A stretch of 64,000 nt of DNA from Nioella sp965215655 (GTDB lineage: Bacteria; Pseudomonadota; Alphaproteobacteria; Rhodobacterales; Rhodobacteraceae). The translations under genes and the position numbers were made by a program. Shown here one piece after another: positions 41,355 through 50,737 of this stretch. The stretch is from the NCBI RefSeq assembly GCF_965215655.1, contig NZ_OZ244111.1, forward strand, positions 3,224,001-3,288,000, read 5' to 3'. The notes beneath the pieces are model-generated. The model was not told where the DNA came from. It was given only the letters and a program-made list of their open reading frames with translations, and made no database searches. Position 1 is the stretch's first letter; every line of letters starts with the position of its first letter.

Positions 41355-43382
41355 TCAAGCCGCGCTGTCCAGCCCCCGGCCCTTCAGCAGCGCCTCCACA
41401 CCCGGCATCCGGCCCCGGAAGGCGGTATAGAGCGCGTCCGCCTCTTCGCTGCCGCCCGCTGACAGGATGAACCGTTCCAGCTTCGCCGCCGTCGCCGGGT
41501 CAAACACATCGCCCGCTTCCTCAAAGGCCTCGAACGCATCGGCATCCATCACCTCGGACCACATGTAGCTGTAGTAGCCCGAGGAATAGCCGTCGCCCGA
41601 GAAGACATGCGCGAATTGCGGCGTTGCGTGGCGCATGACAATCGCGCGCGGCATCCCGATGCGGGCCAGTGTCTCCGCCTGCGCCGCCATCGGGTCGGCG
41701 GGTGCGGCCCCGTCGTGGAAATCGAGATCGACCAGAGCGGATGCCACGTATTCCACCGTCTGAAACCCCATATCATAGGTCCGCGCTGCCAAGAGGCGGT
41801 CCAGCAGATCCTTTGGCATCGGCTGGCCGGTGTCCGCGTGGCGGGCGTGCTTTTCCAAAACTTCCGGCACGTCGAGCCAGTGCTCATAGAGCTGGCTCGG
41901 CAGTTCCACGAAATCGCGCGCCACCGATGTGCCCGAAATCGAGCCGTAGGTCACATCGGACAGCATCTGATGCAGCGCGTGGCCGAACTCGTGGAACAGG
42001 GTCCGCGCGTCGTCGTAACTCAGCAGCGCCGGCGCGCCCTCGGCGGGTTTGGCGAAGTTGCAGACATTGACCACGATTGGGCGTTCCTCGCCATCAAGCT
42101 TGGATTGCGACCGCATCGCCGAACACCACGCGCCCGAACGTTTGGACCCGCGCGCGAAATAGTCCCCGAGGAATACCGCCATGTGACGGCCACTCCGCGT
42201 GACCTCCCACGCCCGCACATCGGGGTGATACATCGCTGCATCAAGCGGCGCAAAATCGAGGCCGAAGAGCCGGTTCGCACAGTCAAACGCCGCCTCGATC
42301 ATGCTGTCGAGCTGGAAATAGGGTTTCAGCTCCGCCTCATCCAGATCATGTTCCGCCACCCGGCGTTTCTCCGAATAATACCGCCAGTCCCAGGGCTCCA
42401 GATCGCCGTTGATGCCATCGGCCTGCATCATCTCGGTCAGGCGCTCCGCGTCGCGCTCGGCCTGCGCCTTGGCGGGTTCCCAGACCTGCATCAGCAGATC
42501 GCGCACATTGTCCGGTTTGCCCGCCATCTCGGTATCCAGCTTGAAGGCGGCGAAGCTCTCGTAGCCCAACAACCGCGCGCGTTCCTCGCGCAGGGCCAGC
42601 GTTTCGGCAGCTATCGCCCGGTTGTCGGTTTCGCCGCCGTTTGCGCCCCGCGCCGCCCAGGCCTGCATGGCCTTTTCGCGCAGATCACGACGGGGGGAGA
42701 ATTGCAGGAACGACACGATCAGTGACCGTGACAGGGTCACCACCGGGCCATCCGCGCCCTTCTCTTTCCCTGCCGCGCGGGCGGCATCAACGACGAAGCC
42801 CGGCAGGCCCTCCAGATCGTCCTCGGACAGTTCCATGAACCAGCTACGCTCATCGGCCAGCAGGTTCTGCGTGAACTGCGTGCCAAGCACGGCAAGCCGC
42901 GATTTCACGTCGGTCAGCCGGTCACGATCCGCCCCCTCCAGCGCAGCACCTGCCCGCGTGAAACTGCGATGCGTCAGGTAGAGAACGCGCTCCTGCTCCG
43001 GGCTCAGGCCGAGGCTTTCGCGGTTCTGCCATAGCGTGTCGATCCGCTGCCACAGTGCGCGGTTGTTGGTGATCTCGGAGGAATAGGCCGAGAGCTTCGG
43101 CGCCATGTCCCGCTGCAATGCCTCGCGGGTCGGGTTCGCATCAGCGCCCGCAAGGTTGTAGAAGACGCCCGCCACCCGGTCGAGCAGCCGGTCGGCCCGT
43201 TCCAGTGCCTCGATCGTATTGGCGAAGGTGGGTGGCTCCGGGTTGTTGGCAATGGCCCTGATCGCGGCGCGGCCCTGGTCCAGCGCATGGTCCAGCGCGG
43301 GGGCGAAATGGGTGTCTTCGATCTGGGCAAAGGGTGGCAGGGCGAAGGGGGTGTCCCAATCCTGCAAAAGCGGGTTCGTCAT
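41355..43382 (-). CDS. M3 family metallopeptidase (oligopeptidase A / dipeptidyl carboxypeptidase type)
   Basis: A 675-aa zinc peptidase of the thimet oligopeptidase family. The active site HEFGH lies in TLFHEFGHALHQMLSDV, followed by the third zinc ligand region (FVELPSQLYEHWL). It starts MTNPLLQDWDTPFALPPFAQ, typical of PrlC/Dcp-like enzymes that degrade short cytoplasmic peptides. The ATG at 43382 is chosen over an upstream open frame. Whether it is Dcp or PrlC cannot be decided. Confidence 0.92.
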   Translation of the reverse strand: MTNPLLQDWDTPFALPPFAQIEDTHFAPALDHALDQGRAAIRAIANNPEPPTFANTIEALERADRLLDRVAGVFYNLAGADANPTREALQRDMAPKLSAYSSEITNNRALWQRIDTLWQNRESLGLSPEQERVLYLTHRSFTRAGAALEGADRDRLTDVKSRLAVLGTQFTQNLLADERSWFMELSEDDLEGLPGFVVDAARAAGKEKGADGPVVTLSRSLIVSFLQFSPRRDLREKAMQAWAARGANGGETDNRAIAAETLALREERARLLGYESFAAFKLDTEMAGKPDNVRDLLMQVWEPAKAQAERDAERLTEMMQADGINGDLEPWDWRYYSEKRRVAEHDLDEAELKPYFQLDSMIEAAFDCANRLFGLDFAPLDAAMYHPDVRAWEVTRSGRHMAVFLGDYFARGSKRSGAWCSAMRSQSKLDGEERPIVVNVCNFAKPAEGAPALLSYDDARTLFHEFGHALHQMLSDVTYGSISGTSVARDFVELPSQLYEHWLDVPEVLEKHARHADTGQPMPKDLLDRLLAARTYDMGFQTVEYVASALVDLDFHDGAAPADPMAAQAETLARIGMPRAIVMRHATPQFAHVFSGDGYSSGYYSYMWSEVMDADAFEAFEEAGDVFDPATAAKLERFILSAGGSEEADALYTAFRGRMPGVEALLKGRGLDSAA

Positions 43383-43440
43383 TATGTGTCTCCTTTGGGA
43401 GAAAGATAGGCGAGGCCTGCGCGGGTGGCGAGGGCGGGAC

Positions 43441-43476
43441 GCCTCCGACGGGAGTATTTTTGCCAAGAAGAAGGGG
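43441..43476 (+). repeat. Dispersed intergenic motif, copy A
   Basis: GCCTCCGACGGGAGTATTTT then TGCCAAGAAGAAGG. Related sequences sit at 46729-46763 (minus strand) and 50756-50796 (plus strand). From memory this intergenic motif is widespread in Rhodobacteraceae. Confidence 0.6.
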
Positions 43477-43500
43477 GCCTGCGTTAACCTTAATGCGGGG

Positions 43501-44301
43501 TTAGCGGTCCGAGTGGCCCTTGCGCATGGATTTCTCCACTTGGCGCAGACCGAGCGAGAGGGTGATCGTCATCGTCAGGTAGATCAGCGCCACCACGTTA
43601 TAGGTCTCGAAATAGCGGAAATTGCCCGCCGCCGTGACCTTGCCCAGTTGCGTGATGTCGAGCACGCCCAGAACCGAGACCAGAGAGCTGTCCTTCACCA
43701 TCGCAACGAAATCATTGCCCAAGGGCGGCAGGATCACCCGAATGGCCTGCGGGAAGACGATATGGCGAAAGCGCTGGCGGCGGTTGAGGCCAAGGGCCTC
43801 GGCGGCCTCGATCTGGCCCTTGTCCACCGATTGCAGCCCGGCGCGAAAGACCTCTGCCAGAAAGGCGGAATAGGCGATGGACAGCGCCAGGATCGCGCGC
43901 CACAGCAGGCTGAAATCACGGGTGCGGATCGGGTCGAGACCGATCTGCCCCGCCACCCAGTTCCAGCCCGCGACCAGCGCCGGGGCCAGCACGAAGGCCA
44001 CGTAAAGCAGCAGCACAAGGATCGGGATGCCCCGTATGACCTCCACATAGAACCTTGCGCATTGGCGCAGGATCAGTGACCGCGACTGACTGGCCAGCGC
44101 CAGCCCAAGCCCCACGGTGGCGGCGGTGAAGAAGGCCACGATGGTGACGAAAATCGTGATCCCAATGCCCCGTTGCAGGGTCGTCAGAACCTGCCGGTAC
44201 TGATCATCGGCCAGCACCTGCCAGAAGGCGAACAGCCCCAACCCGGCCACGGCGAGCAGCCACCAGGGGAAATCCTTGTCGCTTTGGGGGGAAGGGATCA
44301 T
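43501..44301 (-). CDS. Amino acid ABC transporter permease
   Basis: A 266-aa inner-membrane permease with an N-terminal extra helix (WWLLAVAGLGLFAFWQVL) and the HisM-type core: ARFYVEVIRGIPILVLLLYV and an EAA-like loop RAGLQSVDKGQIEAAEALGL. It follows its binding-protein gene (44347-45141) in the same orientation, separated by a hairpin. No ATPase gene is present here; the ATPase must be supplied from elsewhere. Confidence 0.88.
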   Translation of the reverse strand: MIPSPQSDKDFPWWLLAVAGLGLFAFWQVLADDQYRQVLTTLQRGIGITIFVTIVAFFTAATVGLGLALASQSRSLILRQCARFYVEVIRGIPILVLLLYVAFVLAPALVAGWNWVAGQIGLDPIRTRDFSLLWRAILALSIAYSAFLAEVFRAGLQSVDKGQIEAAEALGLNRRQRFRHIVFPQAIRVILPPLGNDFVAMVKDSSLVSVLGVLDITQLGKVTAAGNFRYFETYNVVALIYLTMTITLSLGLRQVEKSMRKGHSDR

Positions 44302-44312
44302 GCGCGAGAAAG

Positions 44313-44337
44313 GCCCCGGCCCTGCGCGGACCGGGGC
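44313..44337 (-). promoter_or_regulatory. Intercistronic hairpin between binding protein and permease genes
   Basis: Perfect 7-bp arms GCCCCGG/CCGGGGC (44313-44319 and 44331-44337). It lies directly after the binding-protein stop on the minus strand, without a real T-run. It resembles the hairpin at 7200-7220 in the other ABC operon. Likely differential expression. Confidence 0.55.
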
Positions 44338-44346
44338 AAAGACGGC

Positions 44347-45141
44347 TCAGCCGCCAAAGCTGTAATCGACGAACCAGCGCTGGTTCAGTTCATCCAGCGT
44401 GCCATCCTCGCGCATGGACGCAATCGCCGCGTTCATCGGCCCGACCAGGTCCGAGCCGCGCGGGAAGATGAAGCCGAAATCCTCGGTTCCAAGCGGATCG
44501 CCGATGATGGCCAGCCGATCGGGGTTGGCACGAACATAGCCCTCGCCACCTGTGGAATCGGTCAGCACCATGTCTACATCCTCGGTCAGCAGGCCCTGCA
44601 CGGCGGCACCAAAAGTTTCGAACAGCTGAATGCGCGGGTTGGCTTCGTTGCCATCCAGCACCTCGTAGACGCCCACATAGAAGGGTGTCGTGCCCGCCTG
44701 GCTGCCCATCAGGAAATCCTCATCGGCGGCAAAGCTTTCGGCATCCGTGAACCGGGTTTCCCCGGCGCGCACCAGCATGCGCATCTGGCTGGTCATGTAG
44801 CTGTCGGAGAAATCGACCATCTCGGCCCGATCTTCGCGGATGGTGATGCCGGTCATGCCCATGTCGAACTGGCCCTCGGAGACAGCGGCAATCATCGCGT
44901 CCCAGCTGATGGTCTCGTAGACCACGGTGATGTTCAGCCGCTCGGCGATGATCTCCATCGCGTCATATTCCCACCCGGCGGGCTGGCCGGTATTGGGATC
45001 GACGAACTGCAAAGGCGGATAGGCGTTTTCGGTGACGATCACCACTTCGCGGCCTTCGAGATTGGGCATGTGACCATCGGCAAGGGCCGAAACGGGGGCC
45101 AGCGCGGCAAGGGCCAGCGCGGCGGCAGCAAGGCGTTTCAT
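44347..45141 (-). CDS. Amino acid ABC transporter substrate-binding protein (family 3)
   Basis: A 264-aa periplasmic protein with the signal peptide MKRLAAAALALAALAPVSALA. Family-3 blocks are VIVTENAYPPLQFVDPNTGQ, EYDAMEIIAERLNI and the lobe-1 MGMTGITIREDRAEMVDFSD, with FIFPRGSDLVGPMNAAIASM near the end. It delivers a polar amino acid to the permease downstream. The ATG at 45141 is preceded by GGGAGTCTTTCCA. Confidence 0.9.
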   Translation of the reverse strand: MKRLAAAALALAALAPVSALADGHMPNLEGREVVIVTENAYPPLQFVDPNTGQPAGWEYDAMEIIAERLNITVVYETISWDAMIAAVSEGQFDMGMTGITIREDRAEMVDFSDSYMTSQMRMLVRAGETRFTDAESFAADEDFLMGSQAGTTPFYVGVYEVLDGNEANPRIQLFETFGAAVQGLLTEDVDMVLTDSTGGEGYVRANPDRLAIIGDPLGTEDFGFIFPRGSDLVGPMNAAIASMREDGTLDELNQRWFVDYSFGG

Positions 45142-45202
45142 TGGAAAGACTCCCTGTTTTGTTATGGGGGCAGTATGGCGCGGCCTTGGCAACACGCAAG
45201 GG

Positions 45203-46252
45203 TCAGCCGCCGCAGACCGGGCACATTTCATTGCGCTTCATGGTGATCAGCCGGGTTTCTGCGTAAAGCGCATCATAGATCAGCATCCGCCCGCGCAGCG
45301 GCTCGCCCGCGCCAGCAATCAGCTTCACCACCTCGCCCGCCATCATGGCACCGATGACACCTGGCAACGCGCCAATGACCCCGGTTTCCGAACAGGTCGC
45401 CGCCATGCCCGGCGCGGGCGCATCGGGGAAGACGCAGGCCATGCAGGGCGCGCCACGGGCGGGATCGTAGATCGTCACCTGCCCCTCCCAGGCCGAGATC
45501 GCGCCGGACACAACGGGTTTACCCGTGGCGACGGCCGCCCGGTTGATCAGGTCACGGATGGGCCAGGCATCGGTGCCATCCACGATCAGGTCATAGTCGG
45601 CAAACAGCGCCTCCGCGATCTCCGCCGTCAGTTCACGGTGATAGGGGCGCACATCAATGTGAGGGTTCACGGCCAGCATCCGCTCGCGGGCCGAAAACAC
45701 CTTGGGTACTCCCTGCGCCTGATCGGTATGGATGATCTGCCTTTGCAGGTTGCTCAGGTCCACCTCGTCATGGTCGATGACGCCAAGCCGCCCCACACCT
45801 GCCGCCGCAAGGTAGAGCAGTACCGGCGATCCCAGCCCCCCTGCCCCGACAACCAGCACCTTGGCTTGTTTCAGCCGCTTTTGCCCCGGTCCGCCCACTT
45901 CGCGCAGGGTGATATGGCGGGCGTAGCGTTCCAGTTCCTCGCCCGAAAACGAACCTGCAGGTTTCGGCGCGTCGGCCTCGCGCGCACCCTCAACGGCCTC
46001 GGCCCGCGCCCGCAGCCGCCGCAACCCCTCACGATAGGCCAGCACCAGCACAACGACCCCGCCCAGCATCAGCCAAGGGGCGGGCGACCCACCCGTGCCA
46101 ACCCGCAAGGGATGCGCCTCGGGCAACGCCACCTGCACCAGCAGGACCGCCATGTAGAGCACCAGCAGCATCACCAGCCTCGCCCGCACCGGCGCGCCCA
46201 TCAGCCAGCCCACGCCCCAAAGCGCCGCCGCCATGGCCAGAACCACCCCCAT
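45203..46252 (-). CDS. moeB: ThiF/MoeB-type sulfur-carrier adenylyltransferase with N-terminal membrane region
   Basis: A 349-aa E1-like enzyme that adenylates the C-terminus of MoaD or a ThiS-like carrier. Two or three N-terminal hydrophobic segments (residues 1-75) tether it to the membrane; then RYARHITLREVGGPGQKRLK, nucleotide motif VLVVGAGGLGSPVLLYL, IDHDEVDLSNLQRQI, zinc Cys pairs CMAC and CPVC, and the crossover-loop region ATCSETGVIGALPGVIG with a Cys. Its ATG shares one base with the dut stop. It lacks a C-terminal rhodanese domain. Confidence 0.9.
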   Translation of the reverse strand: MGVVLAMAAALWGVGWLMGAPVRARLVMLLVLYMAVLLVQVALPEAHPLRVGTGGSPAPWLMLGGVVVLVLAYREGLRRLRARAEAVEGAREADAPKPAGSFSGEELERYARHITLREVGGPGQKRLKQAKVLVVGAGGLGSPVLLYLAAAGVGRLGVIDHDEVDLSNLQRQIIHTDQAQGVPKVFSARERMLAVNPHIDVRPYHRELTAEIAEALFADYDLIVDGTDAWPIRDLINRAAVATGKPVVSGAISAWEGQVTIYDPARGAPCMACVFPDAPAPGMAATCSETGVIGALPGVIGAMMAGEVVKLIAGAGEPLRGRMLIYDALYAETRLITMKRNEMCPVCGG

Positions 46253-46719
46253 CAGCCGCGCCCCGTGGAGCCAAACCCGCCCGCGCCCCGGTGACTGTCG
46301 GACAGGCCCTCGGCCACGTCGAACACGGCCTGAACCACGGGCGCAACAATCGCCTGCGCGATGCGGTCGCCATGGGCAATCGGGAACGGCTCAGACCCAT
46401 AATTGATCAGCAGCACCCCCAAAGGCCCGCGATAATCGCTGTCGATGGTGCCGGGCGTATTCGGCAGCGAAATCCCGTGTTTCAGCGCCAGACCCGACCG
46501 GGGCCTGATCTGCATCTCGTACCCGTCCGGTATCTCGACCCGCAGCCCCGTGGGCACGATCCGCCGCTCCATCGGGGCCAGTACAAGGCCGCCTTCCCGG
46601 TTCTCGGGCATCAAATTCGCGCGCAGATCGGCCCCCGCCGCCCCTGCCGTTTCATAAGACGGCAAGGCCACGCCGGGATCGGCCCAATCCTCTCGCAGCA
46701 CCCTGATGGTCACCGCCAT
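46252..46719 (-). CDS. dut: Deoxyuridine 5'-triphosphate nucleotidohydrolase (dUTPase)
   Basis: A 155-aa trimeric dUTPase, keeping uracil out of DNA. The motifs run in order: AGADLRANL (motif 1), IRPRSGLALKHGISLPN (motifs 2-3 with the Ser loop), GTIDSDYRGPLGVLLIN, RIAQAIVAPV (motif 4), and the C-terminal P-loop-like arm GAGGFGSTGRG (motif 5). The start at 46719 is right after the dispersed intergenic motif, which supplies the purine-rich ribosome site. Confidence 0.96.
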   Translation of the reverse strand: MAVTIRVLREDWADPGVALPSYETAGAAGADLRANLMPENREGGLVLAPMERRIVPTGLRVEIPDGYEMQIRPRSGLALKHGISLPNTPGTIDSDYRGPLGVLLINYGSEPFPIAHGDRIAQAIVAPVVQAVFDVAEGLSDSHRGAGGFGSTGRG

Positions 46720-46728
46720 GCCCTGCCC

Positions 46729-46763
46729 CTTCTTCTTTGCCCAAATACCCCCGCCGGAGGCAG
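46729..46763 (-). repeat. Dispersed intergenic motif, copy B
   Basis: The minus strand reads GCCTCCGGCGGGGGTATTTG then GGCAAAGAAGAAGGGG, ending 9 bases before the dut ATG, so its purine tail is the ribosome-binding region. It is related to copies A and C. Confidence 0.6.
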
Positions 46764-46765
46764 CC

Positions 46766-47965
46766 TCACCGCGCCAGCGCCTCGGCAATGCGCGCCGCCA
46801 GCCGCCGGGCGGTTTCTTCCTTCGACAGGCGCGGCCAGTCCTCGACGCCCTCCGCCGTCACGATGGAGACCTTGTTTTCCGACCCGCCCATGATGCCGGT
46901 CGCAGGCGAAACGTCATTCGCCACGATCCAGTCACACCCCTTGCGCGCCCGTTTCGCGGTGGCGTTGGCCTCCACGTCATGGGTCTCGGCAGCAAAGCCC
47001 ACGACGAGGCCAGGGCGTCCGTCGCCCATCTGCGACACGGTCTTCAGGATATCCGGGTTCTCTGCGAAATCGAGCGAGGGCAGGCCCGCCCCTTCGGTCT
47101 TCTTCATCTTGCGGTCGGTCGCATTGGCCACCCGCCAATCGGCCACGGCGGCAGCAAACACGGCGGCATCTGCGGGCAGCGCGGCCTCGACCGCATCCAG
47201 CATCTCGCGCGCGGTTTCGACCTTGACCACCTTCACGCCTGCGGGCGGAGCGACCCGCGCAGGCCCTGTTACGAACGTGACCGATGCACCAAGGCCACGC
47301 AGCGCGGCAGCGAGCGCAGTTCCCTGCGCGCCAGAGGATCGGTTGGCGATATAACGCACCGGGTCAATCGGCTCATGGGTGGGGCCAGAGGTCACCAGCA
47401 CATGCCGCCCTTTCAACGGCCCGTCCGACAGGGCCGCGCCAATGGCGGCCACAATGTCGGGCACCTCCGCCATGCGCCCGGGCCCGAATTCACCGCAGGC
47501 CATCGCGCCCTCATCGGGGCCGACCACCAGCACCCCATCGCCCTGCAATGTCGCCAGATTGCGCTGCGTCGCCGGATGCTCCCACATCCGCACGTTCATC
47601 GCGGGCGCGATCAGCACGCGCTTGTCGGTGGCCATCAACAGGGTCGAGGCCAGGTCATTCGCCAGCCCGTTCGCCATCTTCGCCATCAGGTCGGCGGTGG
47701 CGGGGGCAACGACGACCAGATCAGCGGCACGGCTCAGCTCGATATGGCCCATCTCGGCCTCGTCCGTCAGGTCGAAGAGATCCCGATAGACCTTTTGCGC
47801 CGCCAGTGCCGAGGCGGAAAGCGGCGTCACGAACTCCTCGCCTGCGCGGGTCAGAACCGGCACCACTTCAGCGCCCTGCTCCCGCAATCGGCGGATCAGG
47901 TCAAGCGATTTGAAGGCCGCGATGCCGCCACCGATGATCAGAAGAATGCGCTTGTCCGCCAGCAT
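46766..47965 (-). CDS. coaBC: Bifunctional phosphopantothenoylcysteine decarboxylase / phosphopantothenate-cysteine ligase
   Basis: A 399-aa two-domain enzyme in coenzyme A synthesis. The N-terminal CoaC half binds FMN (KRILLIIGGGIAAFKSLDLI, then PATADLMAKMANGLANDLAS, PAMNVRMWEHPA); the CoaB half has GRHVLVTSGPTHEPIDPVRY and ANRSSGAQGTALA. The start is the ATG at 47965 (MLADKR). It is upstream of dut and moeB in the same direction. Confidence 0.95.
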   Translation of the reverse strand: MLADKRILLIIGGGIAAFKSLDLIRRLREQGAEVVPVLTRAGEEFVTPLSASALAAQKVYRDLFDLTDEAEMGHIELSRAADLVVVAPATADLMAKMANGLANDLASTLLMATDKRVLIAPAMNVRMWEHPATQRNLATLQGDGVLVVGPDEGAMACGEFGPGRMAEVPDIVAAIGAALSDGPLKGRHVLVTSGPTHEPIDPVRYIANRSSGAQGTALAAALRGLGASVTFVTGPARVAPPAGVKVVKVETAREMLDAVEAALPADAAVFAAAVADWRVANATDRKMKKTEGAGLPSLDFAENPDILKTVSQMGDGRPGLVVGFAAETHDVEANATAKRARKGCDWIVANDVSPATGIMGGSENKVSIVTAEGVEDWPRLSKEETARRLAARIAEALAR

Positions 47966-48370
47966 GGGACCTCCGCCCATTGGTCATTTTCTGACGCTCA
48001 ACCTAGTCGCCCCGTTCCCCCATCACAAGCCGCCACAAACCCCGGCAGGTCGCGGCCCGGAACGGGCCGCGCGGGTCGATGCGCGATGCGCAGCGAAATT
48101 CCCATCGGACAAACAGCGCCCCGGTTAATCCCATCTTCAGGAAGATCTGCCAATCTGACCGCCGGTTAACCGACTGCAACAGCGTGGCCCGGTCCCTCCC
48201 GATGCCTCAGACCACCCCTGACAAGGGTGCAGGTGGACGGGGGAATTCCCGGAAGCTTCCACGAAGACCGACAGACCGCGCGCCTTTTCGAGGCGGCGCC
48301 GCTTCACCTCCCTGCCCGTTCCTGCGCAATCGCGCCCCCGGCAGCACATTCCCAGAGATTTACAGGCCCG
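47966..48370. other. Intergenic region between coaBC and the ChaN-like gene
   Basis: About 405 bases between the start of coaBC and the end of the ChaN-like gene, both on the minus strand. It contains GC-rich short stems but no supported gene, RNA or repeat. The coaBC promoter must be in it. Confidence 0.5.
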
Positions 48371-49171
48371 TCACTGAAACGCCGCGCAGGGATCGTCCCG
48401 TTCGGCGGGCTCTGTCACGCGCCACAGGTCGAAGGGTACGCCTGCCTCCGCTTCCGATTCGAACTGCCCCACGCTGATCACGGACAGCTCTGGCGCGGCC
48501 AGCGCAATCATCGCGGGCACCGCCCAATCGGTGCGCGCATGACCATTGCCGGTGATCAGCACCACCGGACCACCGGTCTCCTCCAGCGCCTCCAGCACCC
48601 GCGCGGCAAAGCCCGCGTCCCGCAGTCTCTGGGCTTCGACCATGCCCGGCAGCAGCGCGGCGGGAAGCGCATTGCAATGCGCTTCGGCCTGCATCTCTTC
48701 GCGCAGTGCCTGTTGATTTTCGGGAAGGGGCTGATCGAGCAAGAACGCCTGCGGGTCGCCTGCGAATCGCGCAGCCGCCCCCTCACTCACCGCCGCGCGC
48801 ACATCCTCATAAGGCAGCGCCGCGCCGAAGATCGCAGCCTCGCCCAGGGCTGCAAACAGGGGCTGATACAATGCGAACTCTGGCCAGCCCGATTGATCCC
48901 ACCCGATTTCAGCCGCCAATGCATCTGGAGAGGCAAGCAGATCGGGTGTGATCCGCGTCGCCTGGTCGGGCGACAGCATCTCGAACACAACCGCTGCGGG
49001 GGCAAGGACCTCCACGGCCTCGGCCTGCCACAGGTGATGGGCGGGATTATCATGTACCTCGCCAAGGATCACCACATCCGCGCCGCGCAGTTGGTCCAGC
49101 CCCGCCAAAGGGGCGGACCAGACCGCGCAGGCTGACAGACTCAGCACAAGGATCGCAAGACGCTGTTTCAT
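48371..49171 (-). CDS. ChaN family lipoprotein (heme/iron-binding type)
   Basis: A 266-aa exported lipoprotein with lipobox SLSAC. Landmarks are VVILGEVHDNPAHHLWQAEA at the N-terminus and GPVVLITGNGHARTDWAVP near the C-terminus, typical of the ChaN/DUF399 group that binds heme or iron. It starts at the ATG at 49171. Iron role inferred from family. Confidence 0.82.
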   Translation of the reverse strand: MKQRLAILVLSLSACAVWSAPLAGLDQLRGADVVILGEVHDNPAHHLWQAEAVEVLAPAAVVFEMLSPDQATRITPDLLASPDALAAEIGWDQSGWPEFALYQPLFAALGEAAIFGAALPYEDVRAAVSEGAAARFAGDPQAFLLDQPLPENQQALREEMQAEAHCNALPAALLPGMVEAQRLRDAGFAARVLEALEETGGPVVLITGNGHARTDWAVPAMIALAAPELSVISVGQFESEAEAGVPFDLWRVTEPAERDDPCAAFQ

Positions 49172-49221
49172 GGCACCCAGCAAACGCGCAAGGCCCGGCG
49201 CGGACAAGCCGACAGGCTGTC

Positions 49222-50100
49222 TCAGCCCATCATCCCGCGCAGTTCTTCTTCACGGGGGGCCAGCTTGCGGCGCATCTTCTGCAAGGCGCCCGCCTCGATC
49301 TGGCGCACGCGCTCTTTCGACAGGCCCAGTTCCTCGCCGAGGCTTTCCAGCGTCCGGGCCGGGTTGGTCAGCTTGCGCGCGGCAATGATCTTCTGTTCCC
49401 GCTCGGTCAGCGTGCCCAGCGCATCGCCCAGCCATTCGCGCAGACGCGTGCTGTCCTTCTCGCGCTCAAACCGCTCGCTCGCCTGTTCACCGTCGTCTTC
49501 CAGTGTCTCGATCCACTCACGGCCCTCATCGCCATCGGATTGCAGGGCGTTCAGCGAGAAATCCGACCCGGCTAGGCGGCCCTCCATCAATTCGACGTCC
49601 TTCAGCGCCACGCCGATCTCGGTTGCGATCCGCTCTCGCAACTGGTGGGAATCCAGCTCCAAACCCTCCGCCGCGGCATCAGCCTCCAGCCGGGCGCGCA
49701 CACGCCGCATGTTGAAGAACAGGCTCTTTTGCGAAGATGTCGACCCGGTGCGCACCATCGACCAGTTGCGCATCACGAAATCCTGCATCCCGGCGCGAAT
49801 CCACCACACGGCGTATGTCGAAAAGCGAACGCCCCGGTCGGGGTCGAAGCGATCAGCGGCTTTCATCAGGCCAAGCCCTGCCTCCTGGATGAGATCGTTC
49901 ATCGAGGCGCCGTAGCCCTTGAATTTCCACGCGATGGATATGGCCAGGCGCATGTAGGCGGTGATCAGGCGATGCAGCGCCGCCTCGTCCCGGTGGTCTC
50001 GCCAGGCAATGGCGAGATCGCGTTCCGTGTCGGCATCGAGCAACTCCGCTGCCCGTGCGTGGCGGGAAAGAGACTGGCCAGGATCAAAGTCGAGTGCCAT
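49222..50100 (-). CDS. rpoH: RNA polymerase sigma factor RpoH
   Basis: A 292-aa sigma-70-family factor of the heat-shock type. Region 2 reads LITAYMRLAISIAWKFKGYG and RFSTYAVWWIRAGMQDFVMRNWS; an RpoH-box-like element is SSQKSLFFNMRR. Region 4 is LTEREQKIIAARKLTNPART then the helix-turn-helix LGLSKERVRQIEAGALQKM. The start is the ATG at 50100. Roseobacters often have two RpoH proteins; I cannot tell which this is. Confidence 0.92.
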   Translation of the reverse strand: MALDFDPGQSLSRHARAAELLDADTERDLAIAWRDHRDEAALHRLITAYMRLAISIAWKFKGYGASMNDLIQEAGLGLMKAADRFDPDRGVRFSTYAVWWIRAGMQDFVMRNWSMVRTGSTSSQKSLFFNMRRVRARLEADAAAEGLELDSHQLRERIATEIGVALKDVELMEGRLAGSDFSLNALQSDGDEGREWIETLEDDGEQASERFEREKDSTRLREWLGDALGTLTEREQKIIAARKLTNPARTLESLGEELGLSKERVRQIEAGALQKMRRKLAPREEELRGMMG

Positions 50101-50176
50101 AACGCGCTCCTGTTGGCTTGCATTCACGAGGGTTACGGTCGGGAACTGCGGCCGGATCACTTTTGGGGAGGAAAAA

Positions 50177-50704
50177 ATGTCTTTGCCCGGACTGACATTG
50201 GTGATCGGCGGGGCCGCGTCAGGGAAATCCGCCCATGCCGAAGCGCTGGTGCGCGACCATGGCGGGCAGCGTGTCTATATCGCCACGGCGCAGGCGTTCG
50301 ACGACGAAATGCACGCCAAGATCGCCGCCCATCAGGAAATGCGCGCAGGCGATGGCTGGCGCACCGTTGAAGCGCCGTTTGACGTTGTAGAGGCGCTGTC
50401 CGGGCTTGGGTCGGGTGATGTCGTGCTACTCGATTGCGCGACCTTCTGGCTGATGAACCTGCTGCTGGCAGAGCGGGATTGGCAGGAGGAAGCCGAGGCG
50501 CTGATTGCGGCGCTGCTGGCCTGCCCCGCGCCGGTTGTGGTGGTCAGCAACGAGACCGGACAGGGAATCGTGCCGGAGAATGCTTTGGCGCGCAGGTTTC
50601 GCGAGGCGCAGGGCCGGTTGAACCAGCGGCTGGCGGCCGAGGCCGGGCTGGTCGTGGCGGTGATGGCGGGGTTGCCGCTTGTGCTAAAGGGGGTAGCCCC
50701 GTGA
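50177..50704 (+). CDS. cobU: Bifunctional adenosylcobinamide kinase / adenosylcobinamide-phosphate guanylyltransferase
   Basis: A 175-aa enzyme in cobalamin nucleotide-loop assembly (also called CobP). The P-loop is IGGAASGKSAHAEAL, with YIATAQAFDDEMHAKIAAH as the characteristic guanylylated-His region, then VVVVSNETGQGIVPENALAR. The ATG at 50177 has GGGGAGGAAAAA ahead. It diverges from rpoH, and the cobC-like phosphatase follows 100 bases on. Confidence 0.93.
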   Translation: MSLPGLTLVIGGAASGKSAHAEALVRDHGGQRVYIATAQAFDDEMHAKIAAHQEMRAGDGWRTVEAPFDVVEALSGLGSGDVVLLDCATFWLMNLLLAERDWQEEAEALIAALLACPAPVVVVSNETGQGIVPENALARRFREAQGRLNQRLAAEAGLVVAVMAGLPLVLKGVAP

Positions 50705-50737
50705 CGAGAGGGATTTCGCCGCCTTCGGCGTCGACCC

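Noticed and set aside
46706..48169. A 487-codon plus-strand frame
   Set aside because: Antisense shadow of coaBC; composition typical of a reversed GC-rich gene.
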